Below, in pieces: positions 35,601-47,121 of a DNA stretch of 64,000 nucleotides. The notes below the pieces were generated by a model, which was not told the origin of the DNA, did not search any database, and saw nothing but the letters and a program-made list of their open reading frames with translations. The stretch's first letter is position 1. Each line of letters begins with the position of its first letter. The translations under genes were made by a program, and so were the position numbers. The stretch comes from Triglochin maritima. Lineage: Eukaryota; Streptophyta; Magnoliopsida; Alismatales; Juncaginaceae. Location of the stretch: NCBI GenBank assembly GCA_963682175.1, contig OY821782.1, positions 456,501 through 520,500 of the forward strand, in the 5' to 3' direction.

Positions 35601-36681
35601 CGGGTCTGTGTTTCACTTGGCAGAATAGGTGTTAAAGTTCAAAAGCAAAATACTGGGCAACACTCTCAACGTTGGTTTGAATTTGATAGATGAGAACACT
35701 GCGACAGCAACCTGGTGTGCCTCAACAAACTGATATTCCACATTCTAACATCCTATGAAAGAAAAAACTGACACCAAAATTCCAAATACACTTAGCAAGC
35801 AAAAATCATCTTTTCCCTGTGCAACAACATCCAAGGATGTCCCCGACATTAAAGCTACAAAAGATATAGGTAATGATCTTGGATTATCAGTTTTCACCAG
35901 AATAAACTGTGCAACCAAATCATTTACTCCATTGAACTAGGAAAAAATGAGACTGATTATTTTATCTAGGCAGCAACATGAAAGGGTGCAACTACCCTCC
36001 GAACATAACGAGCAAGTGTCCAAGTAAGCTCTTGGGTTAGGCAGCTTAGGCTTCACTGTCTCTAAAAATCATATGGGATTCATCTTCTACTCCATTCAAA
36101 TTCAAAATCCAAAACAACTCAGATTCTACAATCCACTTATCTTTCACATCTATGAATCAATGCGAAGAGATTCAAACGCCTGAACCAAATTGTTCTGTAA
36201 ATCACATTGCAAGAAAAGTAGTTCTACCACTCTTTTTTATTTTTTTTAATCGATCGATATAGTTATTCTACCACTCTTAGATTCCAAAAATAGCAATAAC
36301 AAACACTCTTAGATTCCTCACCCCATGCAACTTGTTACAATCTACCCCATGTGTTTTCCAAATGAAACAAAACCAGCAGCACTCTCAACTCCAAGATCAC
36401 CGAAAACAAGCACACACACAAAAAAGGAGTAATCCATTTTCACAAATCACACCAAAAATCATATTTTCCATTCCACCACACAAACGACAAAACAAGTCCA
36501 AGTAATCTCCACTGACGCATACAAATATATACATGTATATATATAATACAATCCAAAAATAGTCATTCCATTTCAACATACGTAGACTTAGAGGAAATCC
36601 AGTACAGTGAAGACGAAGAAGATGGTGACGAAAGAAAACCTTGTCGAGGTCAGAGGTCCCAGAGGCAAGTGGATCTGCCAT
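29648..36681 (-). CDS. PRAF protein (PH, RCC1 repeats, FYVE, BRX)
   Basis: Complete nine-exon gene, about 1,115 aa. Exons: 36681-36640, 35476-35390, 34974-34885, 34736-34650, 34552-34433, 33795-31672, 31596-31450, 30669-30137 and 29765-29648, all GT-AG and in phase. Exons 1-5 make the N-terminal PH domain ([10 protein letters not shown]...IIPGQRT...[16 protein letters not shown]). Exon 6 carries a Ser-rich linker, about seven RCC1 repeats ([30 protein letters not shown]; residues about 230-625) and a FYVE finger with the plant PRAF variant [11 protein letters not shown] coiled coil follows ([22 protein letters not shown]), then the C-terminal BRX domain ([14 protein letters not shown]...[19 protein letters not shown]). 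Family members bind phosphoinositides and are proposed to have RCC1-type exchange activity or roles in cell polarity. No key residue is missing. Confidence 0.93.
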
Positions 36682-36915
36682 TCCATGTGAGAGCTTGTTC
36701 GCCTTCGCGATGGTGCCGGAGCTCCGGTCGTCATGGATTCCCGATCTTTCTCATCAATCTCCCCTCCGGCGAAACCCTAACCTTCCGATCCCCCTCGGAG
36801 GTATAAAATAAAATGGGAAAAAGAAAAGTTGGCGAAGGGTGTCGGGAAGCGGGCGGGTGGTGGTGGACTTCTTGTTTCTTTCTTGCGACCACTGTCTGTG
36901 ACTGTGATTATGAGC

Positions 36916-37483
36916 TAGGGCGGTAAACGGGGTGGGTAAAACCCACCAGATCTGTCAACCCGACCTGTCTAAGTCGGGTAGCAGTGTAAAGAATCCGATC
37001 TGCGACTGTCTAATAAACGGGGTGGGTAGCAGTTGTATTTTCTACCTGACTCGTTTATCCAATTACCCGCCTAAGAATTTAATAAATTAAATAAAAAATA
37101 TTATATATATACTTATATACCTTTTACATATCTCTATTCTATAATCTCTAATTTACTAATAGTGTTATAAAATTAGTTATTTATAATTTTACGGTGTTAA
37201 TCACATTAGTCATGTTTAAGGTGCTAATGTGTCATATTTTTAATTTATGGTCTTTTGCAGGAAAAAACATATAAAAAACCATTTATCCATCTACCTGCCC
37301 CCACATGACCCGTTTACCCAACCCGCCCCACCTGCGTAACCTGTTTACCCGATCTTAAGCGGGTCGGGTAGCGGTTTAAAAAAATTCACCCAACCCGACC
37401 CGACCCGCCAACCCACCTACCTTAGACGGGTCGGATAGCGGTGGGTTTGAAACCCGCCCCAACCTGACCCGTTTACAGTCTTC
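36916..37483. mobile_element. hAT-like MITE upstream of PRAF
   Basis: 568 bp with ends TAGGGCGGTAAACGGG and GAAGACTGTAAACGGG (read inward) and 8-bp flanks TTATGAGC/CTGTGAGC (6/8 identical). The body is rich in GGGTCGGGTAGCGG and ACCCGACCCG motifs and has an AT-rich middle. It lies about 235 bp upstream of the PRAF start codon. Confidence 0.6.
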
Positions 37484-37491
37484 CTGTGAGC

Positions 37492-38310
37492 GGTGGGCAC
37501 GAGGTCGAGGACCTTATAATCGGTTTTCGCCACATATCTTAATAACGATCCGAACGGTCTTAACCGCAATATAATAATTTAGCGCACATACATAAAATAT
37601 TATAAAATTGCCTCCTATATTAAATTAAATACTGATTCACGTTATGACTTGCCTAATTTTCAAAGGATAATCATATTAAGTACATCGTCACTGCAAAAAA
37701 TGATATTATTTTTGTCCGAAGTGGATAGTTCGTTGCTATAAATCAAATGCTACCATCCAAAAGTGCTTGTGATCGTACACTTTTTAAAAATGTTTTAAAG
37801 ACCATAAATTAATTAAAATCGCATGGGTACTTGCTATGAACTGAAATATATATTAAAATGTCTTAAACGAGAAAGAAATATCACGTATTACCTTTTCCAC
37901 AATATTATTATGCTTATGTTTATATACACATCCGGTGATTTAGATGATTATGGAATTTTATTGGATGGAAGAAGAAGGGAGACATAGTGGTCCATTCATG
38001 GGCACCAACCTATGCATTTTAATAATCACATCGTGTAGTAATCAAGGGCAACAAGATATAATCTAATCTATGTTCACGTAAAAGATTGTCAGTTTGTTTT
38101 GTTGTCACACCAACCACCACTGGCAGTTAAATATTCTTTAAAGTTTTCGGGATTATTGCATGCACACCTTTCAGTTTGGTTTCTGACTTCTATACTCCAA
38201 ATCAAAGTATGGTCATTATATCCTGTGTCTCTTACTCTTGACCGAGTCCATTAGTATTTAGGATTCTATACGCATTCTATTTATAACAATAAAAATTAAT
38301 ATTCGTCGTC
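37492..38310. other. Intergenic, nothing recognised
   Basis: AT-rich; no coding or repeat feature supported. Confidence 0.4.
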
Positions 38311-38594
38311 GGAAAACTACTTAAATTGTTCCAATAATTATCTTTTTGCTCTTAACAAATCATTTAATACTTATTTCGTCTTGAGTCTTTAAATAAGGTT
38401 TGTGACTCTGTTTTACTCACATTCCAAGTATCAATACCACGAAAATGTCTGGCGAAGCGGTTGGATTCGGGAAGGTAACAGATACGGTTTTTTTTCCGTC
38501 TCGGGTGTCTGTCTAAGACGTCTCCCCCATGGTGGGGGCGTCTCGCTAAGACACCCTTTTTTATTTAAACTTTTTTTAATTTTCTGTTAAATTT

Positions 38595-39015
38595 ATGACG
38601 AAATCTAAAGACAGAAATCCCGATCAACAGTTTCTGATTCAGGCAGTGCAGTATCATTACTTACATTGGATTATGGCAGATGAAGAAACTAATGTCCTCA
38701 CTCACGCATTTTTGTCACATCCGACATCAGTTCAGTTGTTGCGTACATATCCTTTCGTAATCTGCATGGATTCGACGTATAAGACGAACAAGTACAAGAT
38801 GCATTTGTTTGAGATGATTGAGGTTACTCCAACAAACATAAATTTCCTCGTCGGATATGCGATTTTGAAGGATGAGACCAAGTCTAGTTACCGGTGGGTG
38901 TTGGAGAGGTTGCAAGATCTGTTATTGGATATTGTTAGCCCGACTGCAATAACCTTGCTTTGAGCGACTAGTAGCAGAAGTTTTTTCTGAGTATGCTCAT
39001 TTACTTTGCACTTGA
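38595..39015 (+). pseudogene. MULE transposase, N-terminal piece
   Basis: It contains FVICMDSTYKTNKYKMHLFEM, with the first catalytic Asp of the MULE DDE domain, then VGYAILKDETKSSYRWVLERL. After SPTAI the frame is disturbed, and the sequence VAEVFSEYAHLLCT runs to the LTR insertion point. Confidence 0.8.
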
Positions 39016-40472
39016 TGATTGACATCAAGAAAAAATAGGTTTGAAGAGATGAAGCATAAAAGGACCCAAAAGTTGGGAAAATGACTGAATTGTGAGATCT
39101 AGGGACCAAGATGCAAGGGAGAAGGACCTGAATGTAAGGCAGAATGACCTAAGAGCAAAACAGGAAACTCCACACCATCATGGGGAGTATTTTGTCAATT
39201 CGATTCGGGTCGGAGCTCCACTAAACAAGTTAGATGCATCCAAGACCAAGAAACAATCCAAGGAAAGCCCACAACAAATTCCAACGCGATCCGACGTTTT
39301 TGGACCGCCAATTGGCGGTCCATATTACTCAGGATCCGCCCAAATTTCTCCTGGACTTGTATTAATGTTCGTTTTGGCTATTTTTGGTATTGGTTTAGTC
39401 CCACATCGGGGGATTGTCCCCGATTAGCTTTTTCCATGCTTATAAATAGAACTTTTCACCTTCCATTGTAATTACCCATTGTTTGGTGGCATTCTCTCTA
39501 CTAAGGAGTGAGCTTTGAAGCAAAAACTCAAGGTGGAGAAGAATGCTACCTTCAATGTGAGTCATTTGTTAATAAAATAATTCTTATAGTTTCTTTTAAT
39601 CTTGTCTTTTAATTTGTGCATGTTTGTTTAGTCTTTCCTTTCCTTTTATGTTTCTTTAATGCTTCTTGCCTTCTTAGTTAACTTTCATTTCAGTATTATG
39701 CTTTCTTTTGCTAATATACTTAGTGTAATGAGTAGTGAGTAGTTCCATCCCCATTTGGGGGGTGGAGAAATATGTGATATAATTATGTAGTGTATTAAGT
39801 GTGTGTTATCTTTATCCCTTGAGCTTTATATGATTTCCATAACCATCTAATGGGTTTTCACTCTTATCTTTGATATGCTAATGCTATTGAATGAAGCTTA
39901 GCTTATGCTTTGATTAGTGGACCTATTTTATGGGGAATGATAAGGTTAGGATATGGATGAAGTTAATATTGGAAACACAATTTGTAGTGTATGTGCTCTT
40001 GTTGCCTTTACCTTAGCTAATGTCTTGTATGTTTTAATGATGTAGTGAAATCTTAATTCATGTGGAGGCATAGTAGGGTATAGTCTTTATATTTGAGTTC
40101 ATGTAGCTTCATTCCAATTATTGTCTTGTATGTTTTAATGATGTAGTCTTATCTTAATTCATGTGGAGGCAAAGTTGGATGTAGTTTTATGATTTCATGC
40201 ACTACATGTTGTGAGGAGCTTAATGAACACACACACACACACTTCTTTATGTTCACATTATTTCTCTACCCCCTATGGGGCTTAGTTTTATTGCTTATCT
40301 TCATTTCCTTTTTGCATCTTAGTGTAGTTTAGTGTAACCAACCTTTCTCTCCTTCTTTTTACCTCTCGCCTTCGAACAAACCAATCGTCGACACACCTCC
40401 CAGTGGACGACCCGTATTTGCCACCGCTTCAACGCGGCCGTGCACTTACGGTTAATATAAAACGATCAATCA
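39016..40472 (+). mobile_element. Solo LTR (LTR-D) inside the MULE transposase
   Basis: 1,457 bp, starts TGATTGA and ends TCAATCA (perfect 7-bp inverted ends), with perfect 5-bp duplications CTTGA (39011-39015 and 40473-40477). A TATA box (CTTATAAATAG, about 39440) supports plus orientation. Removing it joins the host transposase, ...HLLCT to HINKDVYNYAYHVF. Its right end is homologous to the end of the LTR at 17290-18463. A tandem duplication of about 102 bp occurs at 40020-40185. The 111-codon frame at 39092 is not recognised. Confidence 0.88.
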
Positions 40473-41330
40473 CTTGACATATCAACAAAGACGTGTATAA
40501 CTACGCATACCACGTTTTCGGCAAGGATAAGAAGTCTGCAGAAATGTTTAGGCGTGGAAAGTGGAGGATAGTTATGGTTTCTGATTCACAGACGGATTAT
40601 GATAGAGCAGTCCATAATCTGAAAGATTCTTTCAAGTCTTGGTCAGTGCCCACGGAGTATGTGGAAGACACGTGGTTGGTGCATAAAGAAAAGTTTGTGT
40701 TGAATTGGACGAATAAAGTCATTCATTTCGGCAACACTACGAACTGTAGGGTGGAAAGTGCACATTCAGCTCTGAAAGAGTGGATCACTACATCGATTGC
40801 CGCTCTGGACACTCTTTTTCTACCGCGTGAACTCGGCTATCGAAATGCAGCTGACGAATATTTGGAACTTTCGTGAAGATTCGAGACGTCAAAATTTGAC
40901 AAACTACATAGGTCATTTGTTTCAGCATATAAATGGTCGAGTTTCGCATTACTGCTTGTCATTATTGACTCAGGAGTTGAAGAGAATGCATGAATTAAGC
41001 AATCAAGTTGAATATCATTGTGGGTGTGCTTTTCTGACATCACATGAGATTCCTTGTACTTGTACCATGCACGAGTGTATTGCGTCAGGTGATGGAATTT
41101 ATTTAGAGCAGATTCATCCATTCTGGAAAACACTTGTCATTGGAGAAGGAGTCCAAATGTCAGAGTTTGTGGATCAGTTAGCACAAAACGTCGAGCATTT
41201 TCGGAAGCTCGTTGATGAGATTTCGGGGAGCGACCCTGCCGTAATTCGTAGTGTTTCTCATATTTTATACGCACAGTTACACCCGGATCAGTCAGACTAT
41301 CAAGAACTCGTAGAAAATACTAAAGTATGA
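40473..41330 (+). pseudogene. MULE transposase, C-terminal piece
   Basis: It begins HINKDVYNYAYHVFGKDKKS and contains FVLNWTNKVIHFGNTTNCRVESAHSALK, then after a frameshift near 40840 YHCGCAFLTSHEIPCTCTMHEC (SWIM-like Cys/His region). It ends at a TGA in place of a residue before GRPRRKSTRRDPSAFE, a motif normally continuous in this family. A TGA also replaces the expected Trp at 40475-40477. Confidence 0.8.
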
Positions 41331-41579
41331 GGCCGACCTAGGAGAAAGTCAACACGTCGGGACCCAAGTGCCTTCGAGTATGCTAAGCGAGGTTGTGGTC
41401 AATCTGTCAGTAGTGGGAGCAGGGGTCGTGGTCAGTCTTCCAATTCGTCTTGCTCGTCCGTGAACACGGGCACAAGATCTGGTATGACGATATGTTTGTT
41501 GTTTTAATGATTTATTATTTCTCTATCTTACAGTGTCCGGACGGACTAACGTGAATAACTTCTCATATGTTGATAGACT

Positions 41580-42145
41580 GTCAGGAATCATTTTACCATT
41601 TCTGGAGAGGTGGAATGACGTACGTGCTGATGACAACTGTGGATTTCGATGTGTTGCCGATGTCTTCCATGGTGGTCAACTGGTTGTACGCCCGTCGTAC
41701 GATTTCTAATGAGATATGTGCGCATCCTATTTATTAGAACGTCTATTACGACAATATGGTACAGGCTCGTCAACGAATTAATTGGGGCGGGGGAGCTTGT
41801 GACGAGGATCATTATATGGAGGTTTGTGCCGACTTGTTCCCAATTGCTAATTTTTACAAGTGTGCGGTCATGTATTTTCAGTGGGAATGGATGGTTCGTT
41901 GTTCTCATGTCTTACTGTGCTACCTTGGGAGAGACTGTCTGCCATGACGAGGTCAGTAAGAGAGTTTGCCATTGCTCATTTAGGGAGTTGCAAACATTTT
42001 ATTCGTTTGGAATTAGCTGAAAGATTCTCAATACCTCCCATAGCAGCCCGGTGGTATCAAATGTGAGAGGAGAGTGTTGTTGGATGGGAGGATGAGTACG
42101 AAAGTAGGACAACGTATTGGAACCGGTTACGTAGTACATTTTGAT
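41580..42145 (+). pseudogene. OTU-type cysteine protease domain of the MULE
   Basis: Fragments in three frames give the catalytic-Cys box ADDNCGFRCVADVF, then INWGGGACDEDHYMEVCADLFPIANFYKCAV and KHFIRLELAERFSIPPIAARW, the layout of OTU domains found in some plant MULE proteins. Stops and frameshifts break it. Confidence 0.72.
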
Positions 42146-42736
42146 TGTAATTTGTAATGCATTTATAATGTATAATATATCGTGTATTTGTACTTATATC
42201 GTGTTATTCTTTTACCAGATTTTAAATTTAATTTAAGTTACTATATATGCTCGTGACAAATAAGTATTAAAAATACGATAGGTAAAAAATAGTTAGAATA
42301 TATGTTCGTCAGAAATAAATAATAATAGTACACAGATAAATAAATACCAACAAATGTAGTAAAAGTTCAACATATAATAAAATAAAAAATGTGCAATCCA
42401 ACCAGAACTCATCATCTGAATCATGGTCTGAAACGCCCAACTGACTGTTCTACTCATCAATGAGGCGATCCCAATATGTACATGCAGCTGTCGTCACCTC
42501 GTTCGACATCTTGTCCAATGCTGCAATAACGGCTGTGCATACCGTATCGCTCTACTCATCCATTGTAAATATATATCTTTCTCTCCTAACTGAAGCAGAA
42601 ATACACCGTCTACGTGGATGACGATGATCTGACTCATCTGCTAAACTACGTACAACACGTAAGGAAATTGATTTTCCTTTTGCTCCACGGTAACCCGATG
42701 ACTATTAATTCAATTTTAAAAATAAAATTTTATTAA

Positions 42737-42975
42737 TGGATTTACTAACATAATTAAACTAATTATTAACTTAATAATCAATTTATTTAGCAATTATCAC
42801 AAATTATAATCAATAATCCTTTACTAAAATAATTAAACTAATTATTAACTTAATAATCAATTTATTTAGCAATTATCACAATTTATAATCAATAATGGAT
42901 TTACTAAACTAATTCAATCAATTATTAACTTAATAATCAATTTAGTTAGCAATTATCACAATTTATAATAAATTT
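42737..42975. repeat. About 80-bp tandem repeat, three units
   Basis: Units near 42737, 42818 and 42897 each contain TTATTAACTTAATAATCAAT and TTAGCAATTATCACAAxTTA. They lie in the MULE 3' non-coding part. Confidence 0.8.
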
Positions 42976-43199
42976 AAATAATTTAAAAAAAATCAAAATG
43001 GGGTGTCTGCCGGAGACAAAATACGACCAAAATGGTGCATCCACTAGTTCTTTTTCCGGCATCTGAGACATTATTTCTGATGAATATGAGAGTAATATGA
43101 AAAGAGAGTGATGTTAGGAGAGTAAAATGAAGAGTTATATAAGTAGAAAGGGTAGGAGGGCAAAATGGTAATTCGTACGGACGATTTAAGTAGTTTTCC

Positions 43200-45069
43200 A
43201 GAGATGAATAGCAGTTCAGAAAAAAAAATCTCTTGATTTTGACTTTGATTTTGACGTGTAATTTATTTTTGAGATAAGAAGCCGACCGATTATGCATTCA
43301 GCTGTTCAATTAAATTGGATGATAGTATGATACCGATGCAAATACGACTAAATAAAAAGATATTGACGTAATGTGGCATTTCTAGAGTACAAATTTGACA
43401 TTCTACCATCAAAATAGAGGATATAATTGATAATATACTTAAAATCAGAATGTACTAGTTGATAATAATAGTTCAAATCAGAAGATGTCATTAAACCTGT
43501 TTCACAATAAGGTTGTAGTTGCGACTTTGGAAATTTAATTAGTATATCCGCACGTAGAAGTAAACTTTGGTAACGGCCCGGCCCGGCTCGTTACTGCCCG
43601 AATCGAAGCCGATACGGCACGAGACCCAAGTATACGTGGAAGTGGAAGTATGCTTAAGTTGTAGAAAAGCAAAAGTGTCTTATGTAGAAGTTGTTTAGTT
43701 AATAAGTATGTTTAAATTTCTTGTGAGAGGTCAACATATGTTGGAGTTTAGTGGTGATTTTGAAGAAACAACTTAACTTATTTAATATTTCAAATAATTA
43801 TAAACATTTTTACATGCATAGAACTGAAGAGGAATGAGTAATGGTAAAAGGCAGGAGTTACCGGCAAAGTAGAATCACTTGTCTTTTATCTTTTTTCCCC
43901 TCAAAGCCTCCATGTAACGTCCTCTGAAGACAGAACATAGTTTCAGATTCAAACCAACTTTGGATTGATGAAGTCACGACAATGCTTATAATTTGGTGGT
44001 CAAAGCATTCATGGTGCATCAAATCTATTGATATAAATTCCACAAATCCTGGGGGACAAGTCAGAGATATACCTGATGCCTCTTAGTAGTTAGTAGGGGG
44101 GACCAATATCATTGTCCCTTGTTACATCTGAACATTAAGAACTGAGGTTGCCATCTAACCAGAAAACATACAAGTTGCTGGTTCGATAGCGAACCTGTTG
44201 TTCAGTCCAACGGAAATTCAAATTAAGTGTTCTTTTATCATATTGTAATTTTGGATAAAGAAGATAGTTCAACAAATGTGAAGGAAGTAGCTTTGTGAAC
44301 AACAATGCTGAAAGTTCAGATTTCAGAGTTCAGACACGCCGGTGAGTAGAAAATGTCAAAGTGTTGTTTTACTTGGTGTCCGTCAGCAAGCAGAAAGAAG
44401 AAACTAGAAACCAATTTTTGTAGAAGAATATTAACTTGAATTTGTTTTTATTCTTCAATACTGAAATCTAGGATTCTAACTTTTTACAGCAAACAATTTG
44501 AAATCTTTCTCTTATCCTTTCGATTAATGTAACATGTACTACATTTTTAGTTCTTGTAGTAACATGTCAAATAATATAATATTACAAAGAATTATCCCAA
44601 GAGTCAAGATTAACACAATTATATTTATCGGAACTAAAGAAACACGCTGATCAAACTGAAAATTTTGTAAAACACTACAAGAGTGTGTCCACTATCTCAC
44701 TTCACTTGAAGTCTCGTGACTTGCCACAAGATGCGGTGATGCTTCTAGGGGGGTGCGCGCGTTGAGCAGTTGTGTTGATTTTTTTCCAGAAAACCAGGTC
44801 TCGATTAGGAACCATTTGCTGTGTCGCTTCATTAAGAATGCTCTCTACTAGCATGCCACTGTCGGAAAACCCTTGAAGCCTCTATGATTCAGACAGGTTT
44901 GTGATTTGTGTCTTCTACAGCAAGTAGTTTGCGGTTGTGAGCTGGAGTTGGACAAAGTTCAACATATTGATGTGATTTGGGAAGGGAAACCAAGCACAAC
45001 GATCGAAATTAATTGTGGTCTCGAACCGAGAACTCTCTTGTTCTACAAGTATGTAACACCGATAAATTT
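43200..45069. other. Intergenic, no convincing gene
   Basis: No recognisable coding exon. The right part is the 3' flank of the PPR gene. Confidence 0.4.
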
Positions 45070-47121
45070 TCACCAGTAATCATCACAAGAACATTTTCCA
45101 TTCTCGAACTTATGGAACCTATTGGCATCTCTGATCACCAACACCCTTCTGAGAACCTTGGAGACCCCTTTCATGAACTCGTGGCAATCACCACAAATCC
45201 TCAAATTCTTGTACACTCGTACAATCTCCCCACTGTTCAAACCACCACAAACCAGTCCCAACCCAACAGCCAACTTCTCACTGTGAACCCTCAAACAGTC
45301 CTCCTTTGATTCCTCCTCCACATCATGCATTGCAAATCTAACCCCACAGTGGTACCCAATCTCTTCTCTCATCCTCCTCTCCACCTCTGCGAGTGCCTCA
45401 CGAATTTGGACCTTCATCGGATGTGAGTTGTCCCCACCATAGAAGAAATGCACATGTTTTTCAATCTCTATCCAACTGCAACCACCCTGTTTCTTCAGCT
45501 TCTTCCTCTTCATCTTTTCCCTCAGCTTCTCGCACTCTCCCCATTCTCCCGCGTCAGCGAAAATATTTGAAAACATCACGTAATTTGCGGGGTTCTCTCC
45601 ATCCAAATCCAAAAGCATTCTGCCCACGTATCTCCCCATCTCTACATCCTTGTGGACTCTACAAGCACTCAATAAAGTTTGCCATATCGCAGCATTCGGC
45701 TCAACGGGCATTTGTTCTATAAATTTTTTGGCTTCTCTAAGCTGCCCTGCTCGACCTAGGAGATCAACCATGCAAGCGTAGTGCTCCACTTTCAAACTCT
45801 TGAATTTCTCCTTCTCTAGGATTCTGTAATGTTCCCAACACTCTTTGACAAGACCAGCATGGCTACATGCAGATAGAAGAGCCAGATGAGTCACCTCATC
45901 AGACTCAACTCCTTCCTTCTTCATTTCCTGGAAAAGGCGCATTGCATCGTGCCCAAGCCCATGCTTTCCGTACCCATTGATCATCACCGTCCATGACACC
46001 ACATTCTTTGCGGACATCTCCTCAAATTTCCATTCCGCCTCGTCTGTCAACCCACATTTTAGGTACAAATCAACCAACGAGTTCCCAACAGATACATCAA
46101 ATCCAAATGGGGATTTCACAGAGTAGCAGTGCAACTGTTTTCCCTGTTCGACCATTGCAAAATCCGCAAACACACCTATAGCACTTGAGAGCACGAACTC
46201 GTCGATTTGAGGGTTTTCACAAGCCCATAAACGCCTCAACAAATCCACACAATCTTCAACAAGCCCCTCGTTCGCGTGCCCAACGATCAAAGTGGTCCAA
46301 GCAACAACATTGACCTGTGAGTTATGACTCAAATTCAAATCAAACACCCGCTTTGCCTCTTCTAAACGCCCGCACTTAACATAAAAATCCACCAAAGCCC
46401 CTGCCAAAACCTCATTAACCAACCCACCAACCACAACAACCTCATGTATCTGTGACCCCTCACGCAATGCGCCCACCCCTCCACACGCCTTCAGTGTGCT
46501 GGAGAATGAGAACTCGTCGGGTGCCTCATGACACCTCACCATCTCCCTAAACAACGCAATGGCCTCCCTACACATCCCACCCAAAACACACCCACCAACC
46601 ATCGAATTCCAACTGACAACATTCCTCTCCGGCATTTCCTCAAACAACTTCCGAGCACACACAACCACGCCACATCTCGCATACATATGAATCAAAGAAT
46701 TCCCCACAACAACATGATGCTCACCGAAACCAGACTTAACGCACAACCCGTGAACCTGGAAGCCAAGCCCAAGCAGGCCACCATAAGCGCAGGCCTTGAG
46801 GACGAGGGAGAGGGTGACATAGCTGGGTCTAGTCGGGAACATGTCCCTGAAGTGTCGGAGGGCGGCGTGGGGGTCGGAGAGGCGGTTGAGGTGGAAGGAG
46901 ATTAGGAGGGTGTGGGTGACGACGTTGGGGTTGGGACATTGGTGGAGAAGGTGGGTTGCGGATAGAAGGGAGTTGGAGGTGAGGTAGGAGGTGATAAGGT
47001 GGTTGGTGGTTTGGACGTTGGAGTGGAGAAGGCCATGCTTGAGGAGGGAGGCGTGGAGTTGGGTTGTTGTGAGGAAGGTTTTGGTCGTGTTTCGGAGGAG
47101 GGTTTGGTGGTGGAAGTGCAT
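45070..47121 (-). CDS. PPR protein, PLS class with E and DYW domains
   Basis: Intact intronless frame of 683 aa. PPR-DYW proteins are organellar RNA-editing factors: PPR repeats read the RNA target and the DYW domain is the cytidine deaminase. Repeats start near residue 20 (QLHASLLKHGL) and continue with typical motifs (NSLIHMYARCG, VVSWNSMVGGC, NSLVDLYLKCG, VVSWTVMINGYGKHG). The E/E+ part (WQTLLSACRVHKDVEMGR, YVMFSNIFADAGEW) is followed by DYW: the zinc-binding and catalytic HSEKLA box, RICGDCHEF, and the terminal CSCDDYW. All deaminase residues are present, so it is likely active. The N-terminus before the first repeat is short, so the transit peptide is not obvious. The specific target cannot be read here. 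Confidence 0.93.
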   Translation of the reverse strand: MHFHHQTLLRNTTKTFLTTTQLHASLLKHGLLHSNVQTTNHLITSYLTSNSLLSATHLLHQCPNPNVVTHTLLISFHLNRLSDPHAALRHFRDMFPTRPSYVTLSLVLKACAYGGLLGLGFQVHGLCVKSGFGEHHVVVGNSLIHMYARCGVVVCARKLFEEMPERNVVSWNSMVGGCVLGGMCREAIALFREMVRCHEAPDEFSFSSTLKACGGVGALREGSQIHEVVVVGGLVNEVLAGALVDFYVKCGRLEEAKRVFDLNLSHNSQVNVVAWTTLIVGHANEGLVEDCVDLLRRLWACENPQIDEFVLSSAIGVFADFAMVEQGKQLHCYSVKSPFGFDVSVGNSLVDLYLKCGLTDEAEWKFEEMSAKNVVSWTVMINGYGKHGLGHDAMRLFQEMKKEGVESDEVTHLALLSACSHAGLVKECWEHYRILEKEKFKSLKVEHYACMVDLLGRAGQLREAKKFIEQMPVEPNAAIWQTLLSACRVHKDVEMGRYVGRMLLDLDGENPANYVMFSNIFADAGEWGECEKLREKMKRKKLKKQGGCSWIEIEKHVHFFYGGDNSHPMKVQIREALAEVERRMREEIGYHCGVRFAMHDVEEESKEDCLRVHSEKLAVGLGLVCGGLNSGEIVRVYKNLRICGDCHEFMKGVSKVLRRVLVIRDANRFHKFENGKCSCDDYW

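Larger units (their letters stand above)
38311..43199 (+). mobile_element. Mutator-like element (MULE) with OTU domain, inactivated
   Basis: Imperfect inverted ends of about 45 bp: GGAAAACTACTTAAATTGTTCC on the left and GGAAAACTACTTAAATCGTCC read from 43199, followed by AATTAxCxTTTTGCxC on both. It contains a MULE transposase in two pieces and an OTU-type protease domain. A solo LTR (39016-40472) splits the transposase. A GC-rich hairpin (CTCCCCCATGGTGGGGGCGTC, about 38521-38541) sits near the left end. No 8-11 bp target duplication was recognised. In-frame stops and frameshifts indicate it is non-functional. Confidence 0.78.

Noticed and set aside
39092..39427. 111-codon frame inside the solo LTR at 39.0 kb
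   Set aside because: No retrotransposon domain recognised and it lies upstream of the LTR TATA box; kept only as a note.
44140..44210. TTCGATAGCGAACC segment resembling a tRNA T-arm
   Set aside because: No acceptor, D-arm or anticodon arm could be arranged around it.
45393..46905. Plus-strand frames opposite the PPR gene
   Set aside because: Antisense shadows of a clear PPR-DYW coding sequence.
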